The position numbers and the translations under genes are program-made. The notes beneath the pieces were generated by a model that saw only the letters and a program-made list of their open reading frames with translations, was not told where the DNA came from and ran no database searches. Shown piece by piece: positions 1 through 7,240 of a stretch of DNA of 64,000 nt; within the stretch, counting starts at the first letter, position 1; each line of letters opens with the position of its first letter. Source of the stretch: CAXGTL01 sp964645705. GTDB lineage: Archaea > Nanobdellota > Nanobdellia > Woesearchaeales > CAXGTL01. The DNA lies in assembly GCA_964645705.1 (NCBI GenBank), contig CAZYAB010000001.1, positions 186,001 to 250,000 of the forward strand, in the 5' to 3' direction.

Positions 1-99
1 AACAAACTCATTGTAATAGTTGCTCAAGAATCAGCAGCAAAAAGAGAAGGAAAAATCAAAGACCTTGTAGATGTTAATACTCCTGTTCTTGGATTTTAA
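1..99 (+). CDS. C-terminal end of an unidentified protein (cut by window edge)
   Basis: The first frame is open from base 1 to a TAA at 97-99. It encodes 32 residues ending in VNTPVLGF. The rest of the gene lies outside the window. It sits 37 bp upstream of rnp4 on the same strand, but rnp4 has its own TATA-like box in the gap. The fragment is too short for a family call and I do not recognise the C-terminus. Confidence 0.6.
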   Translation, partial: NKLIVIVAQESAAKREGKIKDLVDVNTPVLGF

Positions 100-136
100 T
101 AACTTTTAAATATCTTTTATTTTATTATATTTCTAT

Positions 137-454
137 ATGAAAAAACAATCTAAATCAACAAAGCAAAAGATTGCAAAACAACGTATTATTATTCTATTTC
201 AACAAGCAAAACAAGCTAAACAACAATCTTTAGCAAACAGATATGTGAGATTAGCTAGAAAGATGGCTATGAAAGCTAGAATTCCAATACCTAGAGCTCT
301 TAAAAGACGCTTTTGCAAGCACTGCTACGCTTACTTTAAACAAGGCAAAAATGTAAGAACAAGGCTACAAGGCAAAGGCAAAGGCAGAAGAGTAGTATAT
401 ACATGTCTTAATTGTAAGAAACACATGAGATTTATGTATAAGGCTAAGAAATAG
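137..454 (+). CDS. rnp4: RNase P protein component 4 (Rpr2/Rpp21 family)
   Basis: This is the small zinc-ribbon protein subunit of archaeal RNase P, which removes 5' leaders from pre-tRNAs. The 105 residues match the family's usual length. The N-terminal half is a basic helical region (many K, R and Q). It is followed by a CKHC knuckle, an RTRLQGKGKGRR basic stretch, and a second CLNC knuckle; together these make the four-cysteine zinc site typical of Rpr2. A TTTAAATA box at 105-112 is centred 28.5 nt before the ATG and there is no SD, so translation is probably leaderless. A hairpin with a T-rich tail follows the stop codon. Confidence 0.9.
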   Translation: MKKQSKSTKQKIAKQRIIILFQQAKQAKQQSLANRYVRLARKMAMKARIPIPRALKRRFCKHCYAYFKQGKNVRTRLQGKGKGRRVVYTCLNCKKHMRFMYKAKK

Positions 455-457
455 CTA

Positions 458-487
458 TACTATTATTATAATAAATAGTATTTCTTT
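458..487 (+). terminator. Hairpin with T-rich tail after rnp4
   Basis: TACTATT (458-464) and AATAGTA (474-480) form a 7-bp inverted repeat with a 9-nt loop, followed by TTTCTTT. It lies just after the rnp4 stop codon. Archaeal termination mainly needs a T-tract, so the stem may be incidental. From here to the promoter at 559 I see nothing else. Confidence 0.45.
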
Positions 488-558
488 GTTCTAAAACCCT
501 TGAATTCAACCATTTCAGCCGGTCTATTCCTAATATTCCTTTTTCTAAAAACCAAAGC

Positions 559-566
559 TTTATATA
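559..566 (+). promoter_or_regulatory. TATA box for the small-gene run at 651-1319
   Basis: TTTATATA, centred at 562.5, predicts a start near 590. That would give a leader of about 60 nt containing the SD GAGGTGA at 637-643. This SD-led arrangement differs from the leaderless neighbours. Confidence 0.55.
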
Positions 567-650
567 GTATTAATTGTCCCCATTTAGTTATAAAACGCTT
601 AGTAAAGCAATTTTACCATTATCAAATGAACTTAATGAGGTGAAACAATA

Positions 651-770
651 ATGATAGCAGAAAACGGCAAATGCAAAGATTGCGGTGCAAAAAGAATAGT
701 AAAACAAGATCTATGCAAAAGATGCAGAAGATTTGGAATAAATCAAGCAGTACAAAAGGTGTTAGCATGA
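651..770 (+). CDS. 39-residue zinc-ribbon-like microprotein
   Basis: ATG at 651 follows a strong SD (GAGGTGA, 637-643), and the frame runs to a TGA at 768-770. The product contains CKDC and CKRC pairs spaced like a treble-clef or zinc-ribbon finger, then a short helix-like tail (GINQAVQKVLA). The stop overlaps the next start codon (ATGA), indicating translational coupling. The function is unknown. Similar single zinc fingers act in nucleic-acid or protein binding, but nothing here decides between them. Its SD, the paired cysteines and the coupled start are the reasons to believe it. Confidence 0.6.
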   Translation: MIAENGKCKDCGAKRIVKQDLCKRCRRFGINQAVQKVLA

Positions 771-934
771 GCTTTAGAACTAATATTATAAGGTCATTCA
801 GACTAGTAAAACAAGATATTGATAGTCTAAAAGATTATGTTTATGAATGGTTTAATACAATCATAAGTAACCAAAGGAAACTTTTAAATAAGATAAATGA
901 ATTAGAACAAAGAGTAGAAGAACTGGAAAAATAG
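767..934 (+). CDS. Small coiled-coil protein
   Basis: The start at 767 overlaps the stop of the zinc-ribbon microprotein. The 55-residue product starts MSFRTNIIRSF and has a long amphipathic second half (LLNKINELEQRVEELEK) with clear heptads, so a coiled-coil dimer is likely. The same frame is open further upstream, but that part is the shadow of the zinc-ribbon gene. No family was recognised. It is part of a four-gene run of very small proteins with tight spacing, so a role shared with its neighbours is likely but undetermined. Confidence 0.6.
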   Translation: MSFRTNIIRSFRLVKQDIDSLKDYVYEWFNTIISNQRKLLNKINELEQRVEELEK

Positions 935-943
935 GGGATAATT

Positions 944-1108
944 ATGATTGATGCTAATAATCTAAGTATAAAAGAACAGATTAAAAAGAAAAAGCAAGAT
1001 CAAGAGATCAAAAGAAAAGATCTGAAATCTTTGTTAAACAGAGATAAAGTAGATGATCTTGAATTAGACATACTCATGAATGATATAGATGTTCATGAAG
1101 GTGAATAA
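944..1108 (+). CDS. Small charged helical protein
   Basis: ATG at 944 is 9 nt after the previous stop, and the AGGGGATAA around 932-940 can serve as an SD. The 54-residue product is highly charged: a lysine-rich stretch (IKKKKQDQEIKRKD) is followed by an acidic C-terminus (DDLELDILMNDIDVHEGE). It has no cysteines or membrane segment. It is unrecognised, and is called real because of spacing, SD and coding-like composition. Confidence 0.55.
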   Translation: MIDANNLSIKEQIKKKKQDQEIKRKDLKSLLNRDKVDDLELDILMNDIDVHEGE

Positions 1109-1109
1109 T

Positions 1110-1319
1110 ATGAAAAATTATGTTTCTAACTCATTACAAAATTTTGTTTTTTATCTTAAATCTATTGGAATAGATCCCAGTATTCGTAATGATCTTAATT
1201 TAGATGAATTATTTTTTGCACATGATAATATGCATACTGAAGATATTAATACCATGGTTGCTGAAAAATTAGTTTCTGATGCTTATAAAGATTTTAAAAA
1301 GCAAACAATAGGTTTTTAA
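1110..1319 (+). CDS. Small hypothetical protein
   Basis: The chosen ATG at 1110 directly follows the previous stop (1106-1108) and has AAGGTGA at 1098-1104 as SD. An earlier in-frame start at 1089 lies inside the preceding gene and lacks an SD. The 69-residue product (MKNYVSNSLQNF...) is predicted helical and contains SIGIDPS and HTEDINTMVAEKL. No family was recognised. It closes the run of tiny genes. A weak TTTTTAAA near the stop may be the promoter of the next gene. Confidence 0.6.
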   Translation: MKNYVSNSLQNFVFYLKSIGIDPSIRNDLNLDELFFAHDNMHTEDINTMVAEKLVSDAYKDFKKQTIGF

Positions 1320-1342
1320 ACAAAACACGCCTTCTACAAATT

Positions 1343-1582
1343 ATGAACTATAATCTAGAACTAGACAAAGTAATACAAGAAATAAATAAACACAAACCTA
1401 AAACAGTCTTAATCCAATTACCAGATGGTATAAAACCAAAAGCAAAAGAAATTCAAACACAAATAGAAACAAAGACAAATGCAAAAGTCATTACTTGGCT
1501 TGGTTCATGTTTTGGTTCATGTGACGTGCCAAAAGCAGATGTTGATATGTTAATACAATGGGGTCATTCTGAATGGAAATAA
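1343..1582 (+). CDS. Dph2-like protein truncated after the first domain
   Basis: The 79 residues align by eye with the start of archaeal Dph2, the radical-SAM-like [4Fe-4S] enzyme that makes the first step of diphthamide on elongation factor 2. Supporting motifs are TVLIQLPDGI, the cysteine motif SCFGSCD (Cys60 matches the first cluster cysteine by position) and MLIQWGHSEW, the equivalent of the family's GH motif. Full Dph2 is about 320-340 residues with three domains, each giving one cluster cysteine. Here the frame stops after domain 1 and the downstream DNA encodes an unrelated membrane protein, so this is not a simple frameshift. It is either a decayed remnant or a stand-alone domain. No SD is visible. 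Confidence 0.7.
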   Translation: MNYNLELDKVIQEINKHKPKTVLIQLPDGIKPKAKEIQTQIETKTNAKVITWLGSCFGSCDVPKADVDMLIQWGHSEWK

Positions 1583-2037
1583 CAACATATATACTAACAT
1601 CATTAATAATAACATTGGGCTTATTCATGGGCTTGATCTTAGCAATTATTTCACCAGAAGAACTAAAACCTGGTAAAAAATATTTTAAATTATCAAAACA
1701 CATAACTTTCTACTTAATAATATTCTTTAGTTTAATTTTTCTTTATAAAAACAAAGTTCATATGATGATAACATTAGTAATACTTGTTTTTTATTTCTTA
1801 GAATTCAAATTAAAACATCAAACAACTTATTTATTATTATCTGTTTTATTTTTTCTTAGTACAGTAGGAAAATATTCCTTCTTAATAATCTCTTCATTGT
1901 TATTAATCTACACTATAACAATCTCAATCAATCTAAGAATAAAGCATATAACAAAAAACAATTGGAAAATGGTTAAACTTCTAATAACTAATTACATTTG
2001 GTTTTTTATAGGAACAATTATAATCTATTTTCTTTAG
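1573..2037 (+). CDS. Small polytopic membrane protein, unknown
   Basis: The ATG at 1573 overlaps the last codons of the Dph2-like fragment in another frame. The 154-residue product is almost all hydrophobic, with about five transmembrane helices: residues roughly 5-27, 40-55, 60-75, 83-113 (probably two) and 132-152. The loops are lysine-rich. I recognise no catalytic motif or family. Its stop overlaps by 4 bp the stop of the convergent exchanger gene. The gene may have replaced the lost C-terminal part of dph2. Confidence 0.6.
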   Translation: MEITTYILTSLIITLGLFMGLILAIISPEELKPGKKYFKLSKHITFYLIIFFSLIFLYKNKVHMMITLVILVFYFLEFKLKHQTTYLLLSVLFFLSTVGKYSFLIISSLLLIYTITISINLRIKHITKNNWKMVKLLITNYIWFFIGTIIIYFL

Positions 2038-3005
2038 ACAAGACCAAACAACTTACATATAAAGAATACATAGAATATAATCAATATCCATCCTTCCCAT
2101 TTAGTAATCTCTTTGTCAAGAGTAATAAAATAATACAAGAATGAAGAAATCAACATCATTGACACTAACATCAGTGGCAAAGTAAATGTTAACATGTTTT
2201 GTGGAATGATCAATGTTCCAAATAATGTAGGAATACCCATTACAGCAAATGCATTAAAGATATTTGATCCTAATACATTACCAACAGCCATTTCTGGTTT
2301 ACCTTTTCTAGCAGCTGTAACACTTACCATTAGTTCTGGTAATGAAGTGCCTAATGCAACTGCACTAGCAGCAATTATTTCTTTTCCAATATTTAGCATT
2401 TCAGATATTTGTATAACAGAATCAACAGTATATTTTGCTCCTAGATAAATAAAGAATCCGCTTATAATAAGCACTAGAATGGTTTTAAAGCCTATTTTTG
2501 GTTTTTTCTTCATCATCTTTTTAGTTTCTTTTTTAATCTCTTTATCGTCTTTAGCAGTTGAAAGAGTATATAATAAATAAAGTATAAACCCTGCAATACA
2601 TAACAATGCTTCGCCTCTTGTAAAAGTTCCATCCCAAAGCATGACACCAACAAAAAATGCAGAAGCCATTAACATTGGCAGATCAACATGTATTAATTCA
2701 TAGAATATTTCTAATTTTCCAGCAACAATTGCAGCAATACCTAATACCAGAAATATATTTGTAATATTTGACCCCAAAACATTACCAATCACGATTTCAG
2801 ATGAATTATTTAATACAGAGATAATAGATGAAATCAATTCTGGTAATGATGTTCCAATAGATACAATTGTAACACCAACTATAAAAGCAGGCATGCCAAA
2901 CCACAGACCTATTTTTTCAGCAGAATCAGTAAAATAATCAGATGCTTTAATCAAAACAAGCATAGCAACAATAAAAATCCCTATCCACATTAATAAGTCT
3001 AACAT
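2034..3005 (-). CDS. Calcium/sodium antiporter, CaCA family (YrbG-like)
   Basis: A 323-residue inner-membrane cation exchanger of the CaCA superfamily. It has the two inverted alpha-repeats with ion-binding motifs: GTSLPELISSI and GNVLGSNITN in the first half, GTSLPELMVSV and GNVLGSNIFN in the second. About ten transmembrane helices are split by a lysine-rich cytoplasmic loop (KKETKKMMKKKPK). The length is normal. It should exchange Ca2+ or another cation for Na+. TATAAAAA at 3030-3037 (read as TTTTTATA in the + strand complement sense) is centred 28.5 nt before the start, so the mRNA is probably leaderless and separate from the lipid operon. Confidence 0.88.
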   Translation of the reverse strand: MLDLLMWIGIFIVAMLVLIKASDYFTDSAEKIGLWFGMPAFIVGVTIVSIGTSLPELISSIISVLNNSSEIVIGNVLGSNITNIFLVLGIAAIVAGKLEIFYELIHVDLPMLMASAFFVGVMLWDGTFTRGEALLCIAGFILYLLYTLSTAKDDKEIKKETKKMMKKKPKIGFKTILVLIISGFFIYLGAKYTVDSVIQISEMLNIGKEIIAASAVALGTSLPELMVSVTAARKGKPEMAVGNVLGSNIFNAFAVMGIPTLFGTLIIPQNMLTFTLPLMLVSMMLISSFLYYFITLDKEITKWEGWILIIFYVFFICKLFGLV

Positions 3006-3046
3006 ATATTTTGATTTATATAATTATAGTATAAAAAGTTTGTGGT

Positions 3047-4042
3047 TTATTGTATTAAAGATAATCTTTGATTAATGTCTTGTTCAATATTCTTTAAACA
3101 CGGAACGCAATATTCTTCCACACCTTCTAAATCGCTCTTATTTTGCTCATTATCATCATTAAGATATAAAATACTCTTAACCCAATCAGCAAGATCTTCT
3201 AAATATCTTCTATAAACATAAAAAGAAATAATCTTTTTATTTAATCTTAAATCTATAACCATTTTATAGCTTTTAATAAAGTATTTACCATACTTTTTAC
3301 CAAGATAGAACCATATATCATGTTCGACTGGTGCTAATTTAATATCATCCCAATCTATTAAGTAGATATTTTCTTTTGAATTTTTTAAAATATTTGAACC
3401 AATTGGGTCTGTATGGCATAATACAAACTTCTTTTTTATTTTCACAACCTTTTTTCTAATTATCTCTAGTTCTCTTAATCTTTGTAATATAATATCTTTG
3501 GATTCTAAGACTAATTTTCTTAATTCTTTTTTATATTTATTATCTATATTTTTATTATTTTCTAAATCTTTTATACTTTTTAATAAATCTTTTTTAAATG
3601 GAATATCAAATTTTTCTTTTGGAACACGCCCAAGTTCTAATTTATTAGTGCATTTATGTACATTTGCAAGGAGTTTTGCAATCTTTTCAACAACTATTTT
3701 AGAATAACTTAATTCTTCAAAATCTCTTCCATCGATGTAATTAAATACAGCAATTGTATATTTACTCCCTAATCTGACTTTATATTTTTCATTCTTTGTT
3801 TTTATTGGATAAGAAATATTATTGATACCTAAATCATGTAATTGTAGAACTATCTTTAATACACAGTCCAGATTAGGATTTCTTTTATTTATGTGAACCT
3901 TAGCAACAGATTTATTATTGATAAGATAACAATAACTGCATTCGCCTATTGGAATAAATCTTAAATCTCTAATTTTAAAATTATAATTCTTATTAATTGT
4001 TTGTTGTAATCTTTGTCTATTAATTGCTGCGTCTTTTCTCAT
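3047..4042 (-). CDS. APH/choline-kinase-fold phosphotransferase
   Basis: A 331-residue protein of the aminoglycoside phosphotransferase / choline kinase fold. The catalytic loop HTDPIGSN matches the Brenner motif HxDxxxxN, and LIDWDD is the metal-binding DFG equivalent. An N-terminal lobe (SVAKVHI, FNYIDG) binds ATP. The substrate cannot be read from sequence. It starts 1 nt after the carS stop and is the last gene of a three-gene lipid operon. A lipid head-group alcohol or other small alcohol is therefore a more attractive substrate than an antibiotic (inference). The C-terminal region has three cysteines (EYCVPCLKN and one upstream) of unknown meaning. Confidence 0.75.
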   Translation of the reverse strand: MRKDAAINRQRLQQTINKNYNFKIRDLRFIPIGECSYCYLINNKSVAKVHINKRNPNLDCVLKIVLQLHDLGINNISYPIKTKNEKYKVRLGSKYTIAVFNYIDGRDFEELSYSKIVVEKIAKLLANVHKCTNKLELGRVPKEKFDIPFKKDLLKSIKDLENNKNIDNKYKKELRKLVLESKDIILQRLRELEIIRKKVVKIKKKFVLCHTDPIGSNILKNSKENIYLIDWDDIKLAPVEHDIWFYLGKKYGKYFIKSYKMVIDLRLNKKIISFYVYRRYLEDLADWVKSILYLNDDNEQNKSDLEGVEEYCVPCLKNIEQDINQRLSLIQ

Positions 4043-4043
4043 C

Positions 4044-4550
4044 TTACCAACAAACCTTTCTAATTCCTAACCAAAATGCCAGATGATTTGCAGCCACAGT
4101 CAATATAAAAGTACATACAATGATTATTGTAAAATCTATCCACGTAATTGAAACAAGAAAACTAGCAAACATCATTGCGCCTAATGGAAAGTCTAGTTGA
4201 TCAAAAACATACCATGGTTTGCCAGGTGCAATACCAATTCTTCTTTTGAAAAAACTCTCAAGCTTGTCACCAAACATTGCGCCAAACCCTAATAAAAATC
4301 CTAATAACAAAACATTGACTTTAGAATAATCAACAATACTATTCCAACCAATCCACTGCTGTATAAATGCAATGATCATTGCAAAGATAATAGCTGACAC
4401 AAACCCTCTCCAAGTTTTATTCTTGCCAAATAGTTTTGCATTGACTGGTATTGCGAATTTCTTAAAATGATTCTTAACTAAAACAGGCGCCATGTTTGCA
4501 AAATAAGCAGGCAACATAAAATATAATGGTTTTAATATTAGTTCTATCAT
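4044..4550 (-). CDS. carS: CDP-archaeol synthase
   Basis: A 168-residue membrane protein of the CarS (DUF46) family. It activates unsaturated archaetidic acid with CTP to CDP-archaeol, the precursor of all archaeal phospholipids. Family motifs are present: GKNKTWRG in the first cytoplasmic loop, FGAMFGDKLESFFKRR, and DQLDFPLGA. About five transmembrane segments are visible and the length is normal. Its ATG overlaps the stop of the upstream CDP-alcohol transferase by 4 bp, so the two are translationally coupled: the CDP-lipid and the enzyme that uses it are made together. Confidence 0.92.
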   Translation of the reverse strand: MIELILKPLYFMLPAYFANMAPVLVKNHFKKFAIPVNAKLFGKNKTWRGFVSAIIFAMIIAFIQQWIGWNSIVDYSKVNVLLLGFLLGFGAMFGDKLESFFKRRIGIAPGKPWYVFDQLDFPLGAMMFASFLVSITWIDFTIIIVCTFILTVAANHLAFWLGIRKVCW

Positions 4551-5110
4551 TTGAATATCGACCTCGTATTTTTATTTAGATTATTTTTGTGCTTTTTTAT
4601 TAAAAGTATCATTTCAATATCTGTTATTATTGTAATAAATACTATTAATAATATATACCAAAAATAAAGCATATTATAAATAAAGAGTATTACTCCAATA
4701 TACATTAATACAAATTTTATTATTACTAAATATGTGTGTGGAACTATTAATTTTTTTATTGTCTTATGCGCTATTGTAAATTTAATAATATAAACAATAG
4801 TTGCAATTAATGCAGGAATTATTGATTTTATTAATAAGTCTATAAATACTTGTTTATTCCACATAAAAAACAGACCAACAATCAAAACACCGATAATTAT
4901 ATCGCTTGTCTTGTCAAAATAATTTCCAAACAATGTTTCTTGATCATATTTCCTTGCAATATATCCATCAAGAAGATCAAGAAGAATGAATAAAGAAACA
5001 ATAACAATAAACATTATCTGATTCTTGCTTATCGCGAATATTGGAAGAAATATTAAAGCCATTATTAATCTAAATAATGTAATATAATTAGGCATTGTTT
5101 TTATTTTCAT
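4547..5110 (-). CDS. CDP-alcohol phosphatidyltransferase (archaeal phospholipid head-group transferase)
   Basis: An integral membrane enzyme of the CDP-AP family with the complete signature D-x2-DG-x2-AR-x8-G-x3-D-x3-D, reading DLLDGYIARK...GNYFDKTSD. Six membrane helices are expected and the 187-residue length fits. It transfers an alcohol phosphate onto CDP-archaeol; whether the alcohol is glycerol phosphate, inositol phosphate or serine cannot be told. The frame is open to a TTG at 5128, but the ATG at 5110 lies exactly 27.5 nt from the TATA at 5134-5141, so I choose 5110 with leaderless initiation. First gene of the carS operon. Confidence 0.85.
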   Translation of the reverse strand: MKIKTMPNYITLFRLIMALIFLPIFAISKNQIMFIVIVSLFILLDLLDGYIARKYDQETLFGNYFDKTSDIIIGVLIVGLFFMWNKQVFIDLLIKSIIPALIATIVYIIKFTIAHKTIKKLIVPHTYLVIIKFVLMYIGVILFIYNMLYFWYILLIVFITIITDIEMILLIKKHKNNLNKNTRSIFK

Positions 5111-5133
5111 ATTTGATATTAAAATCAATCATA

Positions 5134-5141
5134 TTTATATA
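5134..5141. promoter_or_regulatory. Single TATA box shared by two divergent leaderless genes
   Basis: TTTATATA, reading TATATAAA on the minus strand. Its centre (5137.5) is exactly midway between the ATG of the minus-strand lipid operon (5110) and the ATG of the plus-strand radical SAM gene (5165). Each distance is 27.5 nt, the usual TATA-to-start spacing in archaea. No second TATA or SD is present, so both genes are probably driven by one bidirectional core promoter. Confidence 0.75.
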
Positions 5142-5164
5142 CTTTTACATTTTATTTTGTTATT

Positions 5165-6679
5165 ATGTTATTCACAATATTGGATTGTTATACAGACGAG
5201 CCATCTGGCTTAGGAGTGCCGCCTTACCTAGGAACATATCCCAGATATATTGCTGGTGCTATCAAGGAAACAAAAAACAAGTACATCTATATTACGATAG
5301 ACGATCTTAGATTCTATGTCAAACATATAAAGCAAAAAAAGAAAATAATTCCACTTAATAAACAAATTAAGACAGACATAAAAACATATAATTTAACAAA
5401 GAATCATAAAAACATAAAACAAATATTAAATAAAACAGATTACTTAATAATAATAGCAGGTGAACACACTCCTGGTAAATATTTATCAGCATTGCCAGGA
5501 ACTACATCTGAAATAAAAACATTATTAGATAAATTAGATTATGTTCCTGCTACAATTCTTACAGGTCCTGCTGTGTTCGGTTCTGGTTTGTATGGTGGAA
5601 GACCAACCCGTCCGCCAAAAGGCTTTGACTTCCAAATTAGTAACTTGGCAATTAAATTACCAAAATTACTAAAAAACAATTTCCAAGATTATCCTCACCA
5701 ATTCAATTTCAAAGATATACAGAAATTATCAATCTTAGGAGCAGAACTTGTAAAACTTCATCCGTCATATCCAAACACAATGCTTGAAATAGAAACAGCA
5801 GTCGGTTGTTCAAGAAAAAATCATTGTTCATTCTGTTTAGAGCCTATAAAGCACAAGTTTGAACTAAGAAATAACAAAGACATAATTGCTGAGATTAAAC
5901 AACTCAACAAGCACGGCGCAAAAAACTTTAGATTAGGTAAACAAAGTGATTTCTTTTCCAGAGATAAAAAACAAATAAAAGAATTACTTTCCAAGGCATC
6001 AAAATATACAAATATATTACATATTGACAATATAAATCCAGCAAATGTTACTGAGTCTAAAGTAAAATTGGTAGTACGATATTGTACAGAAGGTAATATT
6101 GCTGCATTAGGACAAGAAAATTTTGATCCAGTTGTTATCAAAGCAAATAATTTGAATTCTGATCCAGAGACTACTTACAAAGCAATTAAGATAATCAATA
6201 AGTACGGCTCGATGAGAGGTAAAAATGGTATGCCAAAGTTCTTGCCTGGTATTAATTTACTTTTTGGCTTAATTGATGAAACAAAATCCACCCACCTAGA
6301 GAACATGAAGTGGCTTACCAAGATTCTTGAAGATAATCTACTTTTAAGAAGAATCAATATAAGACAAGTAGTTCAGTTTCCACAAACAAAAATCTATGGA
6401 CAAAGTAAAGCTATAAGAAAAAACAAAAAATATTATTGGAAATGGAGAAATGAGATAAGACAAAAGATAGATTTACCAATGTTAAAACTTCTAGTACCAA
6501 CAGACACAGTACTCAATAAAGTAAGAACAGAAATCTATGACGGAAACACAACATTTGCAAGACAACTAGGCACATATCCTTTGGTGATAGGTATAAAAGG
6601 AAGATTACCTTTGAATAAATCATACAGTATAAAGATTAATAAGCACATGCTGAGGAGTGTCACAGCTGAGATAATCTAA
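5165..6679 (+). CDS. Radical SAM protein, COG1031-like
   Basis: A 504-residue radical SAM protein. The N-terminus (ILDCYTDEPSGLGVPP, GTYPRYIAGA) has the form of a degenerate cobalamin-binding-type domain seen in COG1031. The cluster site is CSRKNHCSFC (C-x5-C-x2-C instead of the canonical C-x3-C-x2-C), within ETAVGCSRKNHCSFC. A TIM-barrel core follows (FRLGKQSDFF, LHIDNINPANV, GLIDETK). The C-terminus (FARQLGTYPLVIGI) resembles the family's end region. The reaction is unknown; MiaB-like RNA or protein modification is possible. Leaderless from the shared TATA at 5134-5141. The last 60 bp overlap a convergent small gene. Confidence 0.8.
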   Translation: MLFTILDCYTDEPSGLGVPPYLGTYPRYIAGAIKETKNKYIYITIDDLRFYVKHIKQKKKIIPLNKQIKTDIKTYNLTKNHKNIKQILNKTDYLIIIAGEHTPGKYLSALPGTTSEIKTLLDKLDYVPATILTGPAVFGSGLYGGRPTRPPKGFDFQISNLAIKLPKLLKNNFQDYPHQFNFKDIQKLSILGAELVKLHPSYPNTMLEIETAVGCSRKNHCSFCLEPIKHKFELRNNKDIIAEIKQLNKHGAKNFRLGKQSDFFSRDKKQIKELLSKASKYTNILHIDNINPANVTESKVKLVVRYCTEGNIAALGQENFDPVVIKANNLNSDPETTYKAIKIINKYGSMRGKNGMPKFLPGINLLFGLIDETKSTHLENMKWLTKILEDNLLLRRINIRQVVQFPQTKIYGQSKAIRKNKKYYWKWRNEIRQKIDLPMLKLLVPTDTVLNKVRTEIYDGNTTFARQLGTYPLVIGIKGRLPLNKSYSIKINKHMLRSVTAEII

Positions 6680-6868
6680 TTCCTTTCCTCTTTCCAAACT
6701 ATCTTCATCAACATCTTTTGTAATATTATTAGGGTTAGCAACATATCCTATTGTAAGAAATATATCCATTTCACTAGGTAAATCAATACCTTCTGATTTC
6801 AAAACTGTTTTAGCATAATCTATTAATAAAGGATCATGATCATTCAACTCTTTTAATTTATATTTCAT
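6620..6868 (-). CDS. Small acidic hypothetical protein
   Basis: 82 residues beginning MKYKLKELNDHDPLLIDYAKTV. It is rich in D and E and lacks membrane segments or metal motifs. TTTATAAA at 6893-6900 is centred 28.5 nt before the ATG, giving a convincing leaderless promoter. The 3' end overlaps the convergent radical SAM gene by 60 bp, so the last 20 residues lie in DNA that codes on both strands. No family was recognised. Confidence 0.55.
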   Translation of the reverse strand: MKYKLKELNDHDPLLIDYAKTVLKSEGIDLPSEMDIFLTIGYVANPNNITKDVDEDSLERGKELDYLSCDTPQHVLINLYTV

Positions 6869-6917
6869 GCTTGTTTGACTTTAACCAATTGCTTTATAAA
6901 CTTTATGTTAAGAAAAT

Positions 6918-7094
6918 CTAGACCTTAAAAACTAGACTAGGACCCGGCTTATAAGTAATAATCAATCTTTTTGGTTCGTCTATGTAAGGTTGTTTTTGTT
7001 GTTCTTGTTTATCAAGAAAATTATCAACATATTTTATAACTTTTTCACCATTTAATTCAGATACTTTGTCTTCTATATCATAATTCTGTTTCAT
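6918..7094 (-). CDS. Small hypothetical protein
   Basis: 58 residues from the ATG at 7094 (MKQNYDIEDKVSEL...). The open frame extends to a TTG at 7109, but ATG is preferred. TTTATAAA at 7127-7134 would start transcription near 7103, giving a leader of about 9 nt. The product is charged and soluble, with a K-E-Q-rich middle and a C-terminus RLIITYKPGPSLVFKV. No family was recognised. It may be co-transcribed with the next small gene downstream, although that gene has its own TATA. Confidence 0.5.
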   Translation of the reverse strand: MKQNYDIEDKVSELNGEKVIKYVDNFLDKQEQQKQPYIDEPKRLIITYKPGPSLVFKV

Positions 7095-7188
7095 GATATG
7101 TAATAACAAACAAAGATTTTTAAGTTTTTATAAACAAAAGCCGTAATTCTTTCATAATTTCTAAAATCACTATTTTACACTATAAATC

Positions 7189-7237
7189 TTTATAAACAGA
7201 ACTAAAAAATGCTATATAAAACTAAACTAGAGGTGAT
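7189..7237 (+). promoter_or_regulatory. metK promoter and Shine-Dalgarno
   Basis: TTTATAAA (7189-7196) predicts a start near 7220. The 20-nt leader then contains GAGGTGAT (about 7231-7237), a perfect match to the archaeal anti-SD. A second TATATAAA at 7213-7220 is too close to the ATG for a leadered message. No SAM riboswitch-like structure is visible. Confidence 0.6.
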
Positions 7238-7240
7238 AAT

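Noticed and set aside
5095..5310. Open frame overlapping the start of the radical SAM gene on the same strand
   Set aside because: It begins upstream of the TATA box and runs in another frame through the well-supported gene at 5165.
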